Positions 35,401-48,190 of a stretch of DNA of 64,000 bases are shown here, one piece after another. This stretch comes from Oenanthe sinensis (Eukaryota; Streptophyta; Magnoliopsida; Apiales; Apiaceae): the NCBI GenBank assembly GCA_028671895.1, contig JAPMAC010000231.1, positions 14,658,001 through 14,722,000 on the forward strand, read 5' to 3'. The translations under genes and the position numbers were made by a program. Every line of letters starts with the position of its first letter. Position 1 is the stretch's first letter. The notes beneath the pieces are model-generated. The model searched no databases. It was not told the origin of the DNA and saw only the letters and a program-made list of their open reading frames with translations.

Positions 35401-37260
35401 GGATAAAATCAATTTAAAGAAGATAAAAAGATAATCACTTTAACATTCCAAAACATATTTTTCATCTCAAGGAGAAAGAAAAATATAAGAAAGAATGGAA
35501 AAAGATTGCATTAAAGCACTTTTAATAAAAGAGTTTTGTCATATCAAAAAATTTATCATTTAAGAGCATGACACCAATAGAAATTTTCTTTAAAATACTT
35601 ATCCCATAATAAAACGCGGGAATGTGTATCAGAGAAAGAATCTATCCCTTATGAATTTCTTATAAGGCAAACTTCCCATAATAAAACGCGGGAGTTTACA
35701 CCAAAGAAGAAATTCAACTCTTCTACCAAATTATATCTCAATAAAATGACTCTTTTCCATTAAACCTAAGCACTGTATGTTTTGAAAATAGTTTTGTAAA
35801 ACATCCTTATCAGATAGAAGACAATGATTTTCCGACTCATAATGCAATTATGATTTACATCATTTTCGTCTGCCTGATAATGTCCCCGACTTAAAATAAA
35901 AACATGACAATTGGGGTTAGGATGAATGCTTAACATGACAGTACTAGGCCTTCAAAGCAACAACCACTGTTTTGGTATTGTGAATCAATGTGAAACATAC
36001 ACTGAAACAAGTATTTTAAAACAAATCATTTTACAAGTGATTGATACCTCGAAGTTAAAACTATTTTCGAAAAAGAGAAAAAGCTTTGTTAGATAAAACA
36101 TTTAAAACAAGCTTTTGGAAGAGGATAAAGTTTCGAGAGAAAACGAAAGATTATCCTAAAGAAAAGTTTTTCAAAAAGAGAAGTTTTGAAAAAGAATTCT
36201 TAAGTTTTCTTAACTTAAACTGATAGACAAAAATGAATGTATCTTTGAATAAAGCATTTTTAAAAAGAAATAGACAAAAATTTCTTTTAAATACATTCAA
36301 GATCGTAAACCAGTCAAAGAAAGAAAACTAAATATATTTTTATTATTAGTGATTTTAAATAAACATCAAGTTGTATTATCACTAATATTAAAAATATCAC
36401 AGTTAATTGCACGGATGCAAGAAACTATGCTTCTGTTATTTTATCAAATTAAAATTATGAAACTAATAAATATTGAATTGCTTCAATCCATAATTTCAAT
36501 AAGATAAAATAAATTTGCTAAATACTTAAATATTCATTAGATTGAATATTAGCATTTAACTTCCTACGCTATATCTACTAATTGTCACTTTGCACATTGT
36601 AAGCATGCTCATAACAATTATTAATTGATATACGTAAGCTCGAGGATTTAGTTGAAAAGAGATTCACAAGTCCTTTATATAGGGAAAAAGTAATACTTGT
36701 GATTCTTTTTACAACTCCTCGCAAACAAACTTAATTTTAGAAATATTTTCTAAGTATATCAAATATTGAGCATTTCATACACATAACTTAGAAAATACTT
36801 CATCTTTTAATATTAGTGCGTTTTAAAATATGCATTTATTATTTAGAACAGAAATTCTAAATACCGTCACTAATATCAAAAGTATCACAATTATTTGTAA
36901 TAAAATATTTAAGAATATCAGAGCAAAATATCAGAGCAATTAAGCAAGATATCATTGACTAATACTCATCAAATATTTAAGACATACAAATAATTATGCT
37001 TCTTACTTATGCTAAATAATTTAACTACCACTCATGCATATTACAATGTTAGCATGATAATTAAATTAATAGCAAAAAGTATGAGGATCTGGATTTCAAA
37101 TAAATTCACAAGTCCTTTGGATAGGGAAAAAGTAATACTTGTGAACTCGTTTGAGAATTCCTTGCAGATGGGATTTTCAATAAATATGCATATTAATAAT
37201 ATCCCAAGTTTACTATTTAACTTAGATAAAATAAATTCATCAAGTTATTTAGCAAAAATC
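35401..37260. other. AT-rich internal spacer
   Basis: No coding block is visible. The stretch carries near-repeated phrases such as GGACTTGTGAA / TTCACAAGTCCTTT and ATCACTAATATTA (36340-36900). It aligns in reverse with 48190-49310, so the spacer is an inherited family feature. Confidence 0.55.
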
Positions 37261-39560
37261 TGCAAGTTATTCGACTAAGGACACCTCAAAAGAAATGATA
37301 CCTGGTGTCCATGCGCTTGTTCCTTCAGTGGTGTTAAGAGCTTCAACAGAGTTGTTGGAAATTGACAGCTTCTAGGAATGACTTCCCTGTCTTTCTTACA
37401 ACCTGCGTTATCTATATCTATATAGCCAATTAGGTTAAACCTATTATCTTAAGGGTCCCAGATTCCAAGAATTGGTAACCCCCTAAGATATCTATCAATT
37501 CATAACTTAGCTATAAGATACGATTCTCTAGATTCCACTTGGAAACTTGCACATAGGCATATCGAGAACTAAGGTATACTTGCACATATATGTCATTGTG
37601 TGTGCCTAGCATTTCTAGAGAGATATGTATAACAACTCAAATGTAAACTTACTTTTAAGTAATTCACAGTTAGAGTGTCATACCATGTCCTTGACGTTTT
37701 GCTTGAATCCTTACCTCCGTCATAGCAAGGCCTGAGAAGAGAATGAAGTACAAATTGTAATGGATCTGCAACTTCATCTTCTAGCTCACCATTCAGGAGT
37801 GCACTAGTTCACATTCATCTGATAGATCTTCATGCTTGAATGTTCCACATGTGCTAGATGTTAGGTCCTAATCGTTGGGTCCCTGAAAATTGTTAGGTCC
37901 CCATTGAGGAGTCCCAAAGGATCAAGTCTCGTCACTGGTGTTTACTGCTTGATCTAGAAAGTCCCGAAGATTCTGTTTCCATCATCGTCGATACCTTCTG
38001 CTTTAAAGTCCTGTAGCAACCAGTTTGGCTTTGTCCCTCATAACAATGCCAAAAGTCATCCAGTTTCTGTGAACCCTTACTGTACCAGTTTCAGTTTCGA
38101 CTTTAGTGGTCTGGGTTCCAGCTTCAGTAGTTTCTGCCTTCTAACTGATTGAGATCATCTTGCATTGCAATCACTCAATCTGGATCAATCTGTGCATCTT
38201 CACTATTCTTCGGGATACCAATTATTGATTGTTGGGTCCCGGAAAATATATGTTCATCTTGATTAGCACTTTTAGCCTTTACTCAAAATTCGGTTTACTA
38301 AGAACTAGACTCCGGGAATGACTTTGACTTCAAACCCTTTTGTCTTGGCAGAAATGTTCTTGATGTATTCCTTTGATCTTCATTGTTGAGTATGACTAGT
38401 AAATCCTTCTTTGATTTGCTCCCCTGAGTTGCTGCTAAACATTAATTCCTTCTGCAACCTCAGCTTCTACATCAGTATCTGAATTTGTCAAAGATTCAGA
38501 ATGGTCGTTCATTTGAATGCTTGGGAGCTTGGTATAGTTGTTCATCACATTCAGACTTTTAATCACTTATGAGTAGCCGAGGAGAATTGTTCCATGAGTC
38601 TTAACTGCTTGTCAAGATACTCAATTAGATCTTCATTAAAAATCAATTCCCTCCAAACACGCGAAAGAGCTTCAGTGTTTGCTTCTGGTTGGCCATTAAC
38701 TCAAATGATGTTTTTTTTTCACGATCTTGTTGAATAAAGCAGCATGCTGTGTTAATTTCTTCAGCTTCCAAATATCTTTTCAGTGCAGACTTCATTTAGA
38801 ACTTCACTCGCGAAATGCAGTTCCAATATCTGACTTCAAAGTTCTCACAGCTTACCAATTGTTTCCAACTTGATCTTCCTTATTTGATCAATCATCATTT
38901 GTGACATTTTGTCTGTTGAATGCTTGAACATCACCAATCTGTAATTAGGGTTACCAATTTCAATCACCACTAAGCTTATGACTTTTCTTCAGTGTGATGT
39001 TTTCATTGACTTCCCTACGTGACATACTTCAAAATGTCCTTTTGGATAGAATTCCATATGAAGTAGTCCTCTCACCAATTTCATCTTTTAACAAAGAATC
39101 CATTGCCTTGTAGACTGACAAGTGTGAGAGCTTCCTTTGCCATAGCTAACTCTTCATTGATGAAGCTTTACTAAAAAGTTGACTTCACCTTTGCATCCAA
39201 ATTCCATGTCAGCTACGAACAAACTTCCTCACTCTCAGTTGAGCGAGCTTCCAACCTTCTTGCTTGAGATCAAACACTTCTCCAGAAAACCCTTGATGAA
39301 GAATTCCCTAGTGCCCTTTAAAAAGTGCTTAACTCCTTCAACAAGAAAGATGCTTCCACTGATGACAGTTCTTAAAACATGATAGCCATATCCCTTGTAC
39401 ATCCTTTGCTGTCATCTCCAAAGGTTACCATCGGGGAGGCCTTCTCAATCAACTGTGATAGTAGAGCTTTAATCTTAATCATATGCTTCGAACAGTAAAT
39501 GTCACGAAGTCACATAACTTTTAACTTTTGTTACCTACTCTACAATCACAAATGATTAAG
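37261..39560 (-). pseudogene. Copia pol remnant, copy 2
   Basis: Read on the minus strand from 39560, it keeps protease-proximal sequence (VTFGDDSKGCTRDMAIM-like, near 39440), the integrase finger (about 39060), the integrase core, the linker and the reverse transcriptase start, with MRDKAKLVAT near 38030 followed collinearly by KAEGIDDDGNR. The RNase H end seen in copy 3 is largely missing between about 37280 and 37700. Stops in every region exclude a functional enzyme. Confidence 0.75.
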
Positions 39561-41640
39561 CTTCTTGGTACTCAATTTAAATTGAGTCCAGATGGGTTAG
39601 AGATATTATCGGTGTTAACAACAGCTTCAATATGCATAAAAGCACATGGATAGAAGAACTAACAAATTAATTACTAATTCTTTCTAATCTATTTCTGTCG
39701 TTGTCTAACATTTTTAACTATCTCTAATTACCTAAGTCAGTTTTAGATTAAGCTTCGAATCTACATGTCTTACTGACTACTTAGATAATTCTACCATCTT
39801 TTAACCATTTATCCTTAACAAGCAATACATGATATGATATGACATTTAAGTGCAATTATGTGAGTGCGAGCAAATCATGTGAAAATAAGCACATAAACAA
39901 ATTAAGAATATGCAGAATATTTGAATAAAACATTATTAGCAATATCAAATTCCACATACACTTAACAAGCCATTTATCACAATAAGAACAAATATAAAAT
40001 ATCTGATCTATGACTTGTTTGTCTATTTAGCAATTTTCACAACATTAGCAGAGGTATTAAATCACATAAGATTTAACTCAAGTTTCAGCAAATGTTTAGG
40101 GATACACCTAACCGTCTAGAACACCCTATCTAATTCTAGATATTCATTTTACTGCATATAAAATCAAGTATGAAATGTATTAATTAAACTCATGAAACCT
40201 AGCATGCAATCTTATTCTTAGCAATCAATAAAGCATTTAAGTCCTAAGATGCTAACATGCTGTCATGAATATAATACATTTCAAAACCTAATAAACATAC
40301 AGTTCTGAATTAGATAAACGTATACTAGTTAGAATGTGTACCTGTGAAGTGCATAGTGATTCATCTCCAGTGTTGGTCATTGATGCCAGATATCCATTTG
40401 GTTCATCACTGTCACTGATAGAATCAGCTTTGCATTTAACTTCATCAACAAGTGCTTTCCCTTGCTGCATCCTTACTAATGCCTGAGATTCCTGCTTTAA
40501 CCCAACATAGTGTTTGTCATCTTTTGCTTGTATAGGCTTCCTCAAACTGTGTAGCAAACCCCTGATCTTGTCTTTCAAATATAAACCATCCCTGTCTTGC
40601 AACCGCCTCTTGAACTGTTCTTGAAAATCTCCTTCATGGAATCTATAGGTAAGGACCTTAGATTTAGAATTAGGATTCCGTCTGAATCTGATGTCACTGA
40701 ACTTCCTGTTGCCCTGCAGGCTTGACTTGCAGTCCAGTTCTCAAGTTATTCCAAAGTGTCAAATTTACATACAACACCTTGACCACTACCCCGAGCTACA
40801 ACATCTTCAATTCAGCTTCTAGGATCAATTCGTTTCTGTTCAGAGGTTCTCAACCTTGACTTAAATCAACTTTGGTTCCTGGGTTACAAAAACAGTGGAT
40901 ATGCTAACAACCTGCTTTACCAAATATTATCTTCTTCAGCTCTTGTTCTAGTTCATAGGCTTTCAGCACATACAGGTCTTTTACAGATAATGTGGTTGTA
41001 TCCTTAAATCCCTGTTGGCTGTATCCTGTGTTCCAGATGATCTGCAGTGTTAACACGAACTTCCTGTAATCTCCCTGTAGAATAGTCTTTAAGGCTTGTA
41101 CTGAGATTCCAGGTTGTCCAGTCTGTTCTCCTTCACTACTTCAACCCCTAAGATTTTTCATCCAAAAATTCAACTCGAATCAACCAAAGACTGTACCCAA
41201 ATTAATCTCTTCTTTTGCAGCTTCCAAAATATTAGTGGGATCCTTTGGAGTAGACCTCTGAGGAAATTAATACCACTATTTCTTCAACCTGTTCCAGAAT
41301 TAACTTCATCGGATAACCTTCAGTCAATTTTAGTTGTCTTCAATGCCCGGAAAAATCTTCAACTACGAACCCTTGAGCACCCTCGAATTAATATTTAAGA
41401 AAAATTTAAATTTACAGAATTTTTAATTTCCTTAGAAAATAAATTAATCAAAAATAAAAATATACAACAAATTAATTTTCAAGAATTTCGAATTTTCTTA
41501 AAAATTAAAATATCGTAAATTAATATTTAAGAAAAATTTTAGTTTTCAAGAATTTTAAATTTTCTGGAAAAATAAATAAATCTAAAATAAAAATTAAAGA
41601 GTACAAAACTTGAGGTACCAAACTGATATTTTTGGGTGAG
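39561..41640 (-). other. Upstream internal region, possible gag remnant
   Basis: The longest open piece is minus-strand 40602-40288 (DGLYLKDKIRGLLHSLRKPI), with no recognised knuckle. Position between leader and protease suggests gag, but no motif supports it. Confidence 0.3.
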
Positions 41641-42458
41641 TGGCGCCTGGACATTGTGTGGCGCCTATACAAGGAATTACCCTGTATAAGCGCAACACAA
41701 CCTGTACTCTGTGAAATTTGCCGCGCGTGCACATACTCGAAAATCAAGTGGCGCCTCGCACAGGGAGAGCCTGTACGAGCGCAACTCAACACTTGAAACA
41801 ATTCAAGTACTGAAACATTGCAGCGCGTGAGGTCACAAATTTCTCAACTGCTTGGCGCGTGCATTTCAGCATATACAAGTGGGCTGCACGTACTCCAATT
41901 ACTCTCCTGAACATGGTCGAGTGTAGAAAAACAAATTGGTCACCCATTTTGTTAATTAAAAAGTTTAAAAAATCTTTTATAAAATCTATAGAATAAACTT
42001 ATTAAAATTTATAACATAAACTAATAAAAGTTTATATAATAAATCTTATAAAAGTTTATAAAATAAATTTAATATAAAATTTATAAAATAAACTAATTCA
42101 AATTTATAACATAAACTAATAAAAGATTATAAAATAAATTTCATAAAAGTTTATAAAATAAATTTAATATTAAGTTTATAAAATAAACTAATTAAAATTT
42201 ATAATATAAACTAATAAAAGTTTATAAAACAAATTTTATAAAAGTTTATAAAATAAATTTAATATTAAGTTTATAAAATAAACTGATTAAAATTTATAAT
42301 ATAAATTTATAAAAGTTTATAAAATAAACTTATTAAAAGTTTATAATTAAACTTATTTAATAAGGCCTCCATTTTAAGTCCAATCAGCTTCGGCACGGTG
42401 AGCTTCACTGGGTTACGGATCCTGATTTGTATATCAATCAGCGAGCTCTGATACCAAT
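41641..42458. repeat. Leader with GGCGCC sites and AT-rich minisatellite
   Basis: GGCGCC occurs at 41642, 41660 and 41750, echoing the LTR. From about 41960 to 42355 there is a degenerate tandem repeat built on AAAGTTTATAAAATAAA with period about 17-34 bp. No coding potential is visible. Confidence 0.8.
42445..42456 (-). other. Primer-binding site of the non-autonomous element
   Basis: The minus strand reads TGGTATCAGAGC, the standard plant initiator-tRNA-Met complement, two bases inside the right LTR. Confidence 0.9.
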
Positions 42459-44197
42459 TGTTAGGTCCCAAAATATCGTAGAAGGGGGGTTGAATACGAT
42501 ATTCACAATAATTTAAATTCTTTTCTGAATTTACGGATAAATAAATTATTGTTTCAGAGTGGGTTTGGCCATTTGTAGTGTTTAGGTGAGCTGCCTACTA
42601 ATTTTCTGTGTATCCGGATAAATCAATTAGGTTCAAGAAAATTAGAAGGTAAATTATGGAGACAAGTTTCCGGGAATATTACTCTCGTATTAATCCCAGA
42701 GGGTTTTGCTACACCCAGTTAAAAATATAACTGGCTTCCAAAGAACAAATTAGTTCTTTGCTACTAACACAAAAATATTAGGCTCAGTTCCTATACAAAT
42801 ATATCTAAATTAGTACAAGGAAAAACTGAGTCCGTAGGGAGTGATATCTAGGAGCCCTGAGCATTTTTCATTAAAGAACCGGGTCCTAATATCTGACCAG
42901 GAGCAAGGTATGGGTGTGTATAATTTATTTCTTCTTGCTCCGGCCATGGCAGTAGCTCTCTACATATTATTTGTGTTGAAGAAGACGACTCTTCAATTTA
43001 ATTGGGGTAGACTTTAAATCAATAAAGTAGCTGCTGTAATTTGATTGTCTGAGGGCTGAGTGGCGCCTGTAGAGTGTATCCTCTGTGTAGCTTCAAGTGG
43101 CACCTTTAATTACTTAACAAAAATTCTTCAAGTAAGTAATATTATGTTGCGCCTGTCACATTGAATACCCTGTGTAAGTTCAAGTGGCGCCATTTACTTG
43201 GAATTTTACTGAGCAAATATGAGTGGCGCCTCACACATTGATTTCCCTGTAACAACTCAAGTGGCGCCATTCAAGTTGATTAATCAAAGGAAGGAAAGTG
43301 AAGTTGCGCGTGTAATATACTTTCATGGTCAAAGTGCAGTTTGGTCACTGCACTTTGACCCTCTTTTCATTCCTTAATTGAAGTTTACCAACTCTCATTT
43401 CTTGTACCAAAGTCTTGTCGCATTACACCCTGTACCCTGAGCTGTTTCGGTTCTTCGACTGTAGTTCAGAAACTTTCACTTTTCATACCAAGGTTGTGAC
43501 ACTTTGCACCCTGCACCCTTTGAGCTGTTTAGCTGTTTAGCTGTTAGCTGTTTAGCTGTTTGGCTGTAGCCTCTACAAATTACTTTTCGTACCTTAATAA
43601 ATAACCGTTCTTTTCAAGTACGTTCTTCAACTTAACAATTCTTCTGTAGTTAATACTCAGATTCCTTTCACAGACTGCTGACGCCTAGTGCAACTGGTCT
43701 GGTTCACAGACGACTAACTTCGATCCAGGTCTTCGTATTATTGCTTTACTTACATTGTTAAGTTTGCAGCAACTTCATTGCTTCGAACACTGACTGTCAA
43801 TAAACACTGTAACTTCACTGGAATCTTTTCTGGTACTTAGACACTTGTCTTTACCAAGTCTTCAATTCTTCTAGATTCCTATGCTTCGAACACTGTCTAT
43901 TTCCAATCAATGCCTTTACACTGAAATCTTTTAGTGGCACTTCTATACTGAATCTTCAACACTTCTGAAACCCTGAAAGTCTTCAACCATTATTCTTCAC
44001 TGAGGCCTGAACATATTAATGTACTTCTCTCAATGACCTGTAGTAGACTTCAAAACTTCTTTTAATGTCTTGATTCACTGTATCTGCCTTGTCTTCATTT
44101 CTTCCTGATTTCTGTGTAGGCGTAGTATTATTTACTTGTCCTGTTCTAGTGTTGAGTTATCACGATTACTATTCATATAGCTTCGTAATCTCCAACA
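42459..44197 (-). repeat. 5' LTR of the non-autonomous element
   Basis: It matches 31689-33427 at a constant offset of 10770 bp. The differences I saw are near 42543 (acgga versus gcgga), 42562, 42646 (agaagg versus agcagg) and 43102 (GGCACC versus GGCGCC). Confidence 0.95.
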
Positions 44198-45235
44198 GGG
44201 TAGAGACAGAAGTTTTAAGATTTGCTTGTTCCTTCTTGATTTCTACAAGAGACCCTTATGCATTAATATGATTGGTTTTCACAGATGATTGCAGCAAATC
44301 AAATTGAATATTGAGCTTTGATATTGCTAAATCAATAGTAGAGAGTTTTTTCTTAAGATGAGATACATCCTTAACCACTATATCTAGTTGAGCTACTAAA
44401 TTTTCATTCTCATCATTAATATAATCCAGAACTACTTGAATTTCTTGAATTTGTGAAGCATTAGGTTTTTCATGAGGATAGTGACCAAAATCAGCCAAGA
44501 AATTCCTCTTGAAAATGGCCTTGTGCTTTTCAGATTTGTAAATATCAAGGATGCATTCAAAGGTTTCTCTATCTTGGATTCCAAAGAAGAAGTTGTTTTC
44601 CAAATCTGTGGAAAAATTTGATCAAAATAAGTGAAAGAAGGATTCTCATCCCCTTCATCTTCAGAGGCAGAATCATCTTTGGAAACAACATCAACTACTT
44701 CAACTTTGGTGATAGGAGGTGTAGACCCTGATGGTTTGGTAGACTTTGGAACTACACACGGACCTTGACTCCTCCTTAGAGTAGTCAGAATTTGTAGACT
44801 CTGGAAGCCTTGCTTAGATATGCATGATTAAGAGTGGTGTATCTAGCTTTAATTCTGCAGTCTCAGGTTGAATTGGATTTTTAACCACCAAGGCCTCCAA
44901 GAATCTATCTACTCTCATGGCTAGAGCATCCACTAAATGAAGATGTGGTCTATGTCTGAATGATTTCTGAGCAGCAAGACCCTTCTCCTTTTTGCCAATC
45001 TGAAAAATCAAGAAAAACATTTTCTCATCCATCCCTTCCTTCAACTCATTGGACCAACTCTTGGGAAATTCTTGTTCCCAATAAGTAAAGCTAGGTTCAG
45101 GAATGAACCATAATCTCTCATTCTCACAGTGGGGTTGGGCACCCACTTTCTCATCCTTACTCTAACATGCTAAGGCCTTTTTTACCTCTCTTTTTTCCTG
45201 GTCCTGTTCCAACCCCTCTGAAAGAATATGTCTAG
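44198..45235 (-). pseudogene. Disrupted minus-strand transposon ORF, proximal part
   Basis: Minus-strand pieces run 45146-44814 (LWFIPEPSFTYWEQEF, HLHLVDALAMRVDRFLEA) and 44603-44256, a predicted coiled coil (HLKKKLSTIDLAISKLN). They are joined by sequence with stops. The reading continues into 31688-31455 once the insertion is removed. I recognise this as a type of plant retrotransposon-associated ORF but cannot name a domain. It is older than both insertions it contains. Confidence 0.5.
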
Positions 45236-45500
45236 GCCTATTTGTGATAACGAGGTAACAAATCAACTCAGATAAGAAAGTGAAGTAAATAATAAATATT
45301 GAAAAAGGAATCAAGACGAAAAATGTTAACTAGACACGAAGAATCAGAATATCAGAAGAATTCTAACAAGACTGCTACTCAAACACTGAAAGAAGTTCGT
45401 TTATATGTTCAAGCGTCGGTGTAAAATAAAATAGTAGTATCTCAAGGAGTTCAGAAGATACAGAAGGTTTTAAGTGACTCAATTGAGTTTGAGTACCAAG
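45236..45500 (+). repeat. Start of a plus-oriented LTR, truncated
   Basis: This segment is the reverse complement of about 51225-51410 and resembles the first part of the 31689-44197 family LTR read on its own strand (AGTTCGTTTATATGTTCAAG against AGTACATTAATATGTTCAGG). It is fused to pol at about 45500, so the rest of the LTR, the leader and gag are deleted. Confidence 0.6.
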
Positions 45501-48190
45501 AAACTAAATCATTTGTGATTGTAGATTATGTAACAAGAGGCAAAAGTTATGTGAATTCGTGACAATTATTGTTCGAGACATATGACTAGCATTAAAGCTT
45601 TACTATCACATTTGGTTAAGAAATCATATCCAATGGTAACCTTTGGAGATGACATCAAAGGATGTACAAGGGATTTGGCTATCATGATTTTGGAATTGTC
45701 ATCACTGGAAGTATCTTTCTTGTCGACGGACTTAAGCACAATCTATAGGGCACTAGGGAATTCTTTGTTAAGAGTTTTTTTGTAGAAGCATTGAAAAGGA
45801 AAAGTCTTTGATCTCAAGCAAGAAAGATAGAAGCTCACTCAACTGGGACGGAGAAAATTTGTTTGTAGATGACATGGATTCTATACACAAAGGTGAAGTG
45901 AGCTTCTTAGTAAAACTTCATCAGTAAAGAGTTAGTTATGACACAGGAAGTTCTCACACTTGATATTAGAGACAATGGATTCTTTGATTAAGATGAAAAT
46001 GGTTAGAGGACTGCTTCATATGAAATTCTATTTTGAAGGACATTTGAAGTATGTCATATAGGGAAGTTATGAAAGCATCACACTGAAGCAGGTTATGTTA
46101 AGGAAGAGATATGCTTAGTGGTGGTTAATGATAACCATAGTTACATTTTGGTGTTGTTCATGCATTCAAAATAAATGATGATGAAGCATCACATATGGTG
46201 ATTGATCACATCAAGAAGATCAGGTTGGAAGCAAAGTAAGATGTGATTGAAAACCAAAAGGTGATTGAAAGTATGAATGTATCATTTGATTACACCAAGC
46301 TCTCGAGCATTCAAATGAAAGACCATTCTGAATCTTTGAAGGTTGACATCCTGTTAGAGTCAAATTCAAATACTAATGGTGAAACTGATGCTGCAGAAGG
46401 AATCAATGTAAATGATGATGATTCAGATCCTAATAGTGGAAATGGTAGTGAATCTACACAACCCATGGACTTTAACAGAATTTACTGAACAAGGTGAATG
46501 ATCTTCAACACATCCTAGCTGCAACTCAGGGGGAGCAACAAAAGAAGGGATCTACTAGTCGTACTTAACAAAATGAAGATCAAGGGAATACATTAATAAT
46601 ATATCTGTCGAGACAAAGGGTTTGGAGTCAAAGTCATTCCCGGAGTCTAGTTCTTAGTGATCCGGATACTAGAGTAAAGACTAGAAGTGCTATGCAAAGT
46701 AAACGATTATTCTTCGGAAAAGAACAATTGTTAACAGTTTGTATCCTAAAAAGGATTGAAGAAGCACTGATCGATCCAAATTGGGTGATTGTAAATGCAA
46801 GATGATCTCAATCAGTTCGAAAGGTAGAATCTACTGAAGCTGAAAACCAGACCACAAGACAAGACGGTATTTGGTATTGTAAGGGTTTTCAGAGATTGGA
46901 TGATTATTGCCGTTTTTACGTGGGACATAGCTAAACTGGTTGCTATAGGTTACTATAAAGCAGAAGGTATCAACGATGATGGAAACAGAATCTTCAGGAC
47001 TTTCAAGATCTAACTACAAGTATCAGAGACGAGACTTGATATTACTAGGGCTGAACAAGTTGATGACCTAACAGTAGGATGTTCCTAGCACCTATTAAGC
47101 ATTCAAGCATAAATATATGTCAGATGAATGTGAACAAGTGCACACCTGAATGGTGAGTTAGAAGTTAAAGTTCATGTACAAAAACTCCTGGACTTTGAAG
47201 TTGCATATCCATTAGAATTTGTATATCATTCTCTTCACAAGCTCTCTATGACGGAGATAGGAAATCAAGAAATCGTCAATGACATGGTATGACACTCTAA
47301 CTGCTAATTACTTGAAAATGATTAAATATTAGAGTCATTATACGTATCTCTCTAGAACATAAGGCATACACATAATTCAATATTAGTGCAAGTATACAAT
47401 GATTATATTATATTTGGTTCTACTAACGAAAGCTTGTGCAAAATATATTTTGCTACGTTAATGCAGAATAGGTAATATGAGCATGTTGGAAGAGTTGCAA
47501 TTCTTTTTGGATTATAAGTAATTCAAAAGAATGATGGCAACTAAAGTAAGTCAAGGAATTTTTGAAGACGCGCAATTTAAAAGATTCCAGACCTGCCAAG
47601 ACTTCTCGCCAACAAACCACTAAGCATGATCAGGGCAAATCAGGTATATGAACTGAAGTGACAAGCTATAGAGGTATGATCAGCTCATTACTTATTCAAG
47701 TACGAATTGACCATATATGTTATTCTTGATATGCCTATGTGCAAGGTTCCAAGCGGATACTAGAGAATCTTATCTTGTAGCTAAGATATGAATTGTTAAA
47801 TATCTTAAGGGATCACCAATTCTTAGATTTCGGTACCCTAAATATACTAGGTTTAACCTAATTGGCTATATAGATATAGTGATGCAGGTTGTAAGAAAGA
47901 CATGGAAGTAATTCCTAGAAACTGTCAATTTCGTGGAAGAAGTTGGAATTCTTGTTGAAATGAAAGGAAGCATTCAACATACATAGTTGTAGCAAAGGCG
48001 GAACATAAAGCGGCTCGTGGATGTTATGCTGAATTCTTATGGACAAGGAATCTACTTCAACTACAACAACTCTACTAAGTACTCTTTACACCACTCAAGG
48101 AACAAGCGCATGAACACCAGGTATCATTTCTTTCAAGATTGTTCTTAGTAGAATTACTTGCAGATATTTGCTAAACAACTTGAAGAATTC
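45501..48190 (+). pseudogene. Copia pol remnant, copy 3
   Basis: Protease-proximal sequence (SYPMVTFGDDIKGCTRD) starts near 45590, and the integrase finger lies near 45940-46090. Most of the integrase core is deleted at about 46228. The linker (46230-46490), reverse transcriptase (46880-47700) and RNase H to its end (47720-48180) follow. In contrast to copy 1, the 46965-47220 segment is collinear. Stops and frameshifts are everywhere. Confidence 0.75.

Larger units (their letters stand above)
31689..44197 (-). mobile_element. 12.5-kb Copia-derived LTR element, non-autonomous but recent
   Basis: Two 1739-bp LTRs (31689-33427 and 42459-44197) flank 9031 bp. GGGTA is duplicated at 31684-31688 and 44198-44202. 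The primer-binding site TGGTATCAGAGC and polypurine tract are intact. The LTRs differ at only four positions that I could see, yet the internal region has no open frame longer than about 100 codons. Its pol homology is shot through with stops. Its proteins must therefore have come from another element. The pol remnants place it in the SIRE-like Copia group. Confidence 0.92.

Noticed and set aside
29889..42456. tRNA gene fragments suggested by TGG(T/C)ATCAGAGC
   Set aside because: They are retrotransposon primer-binding sites directly beside LTR ends. No cloverleaf surrounds them.
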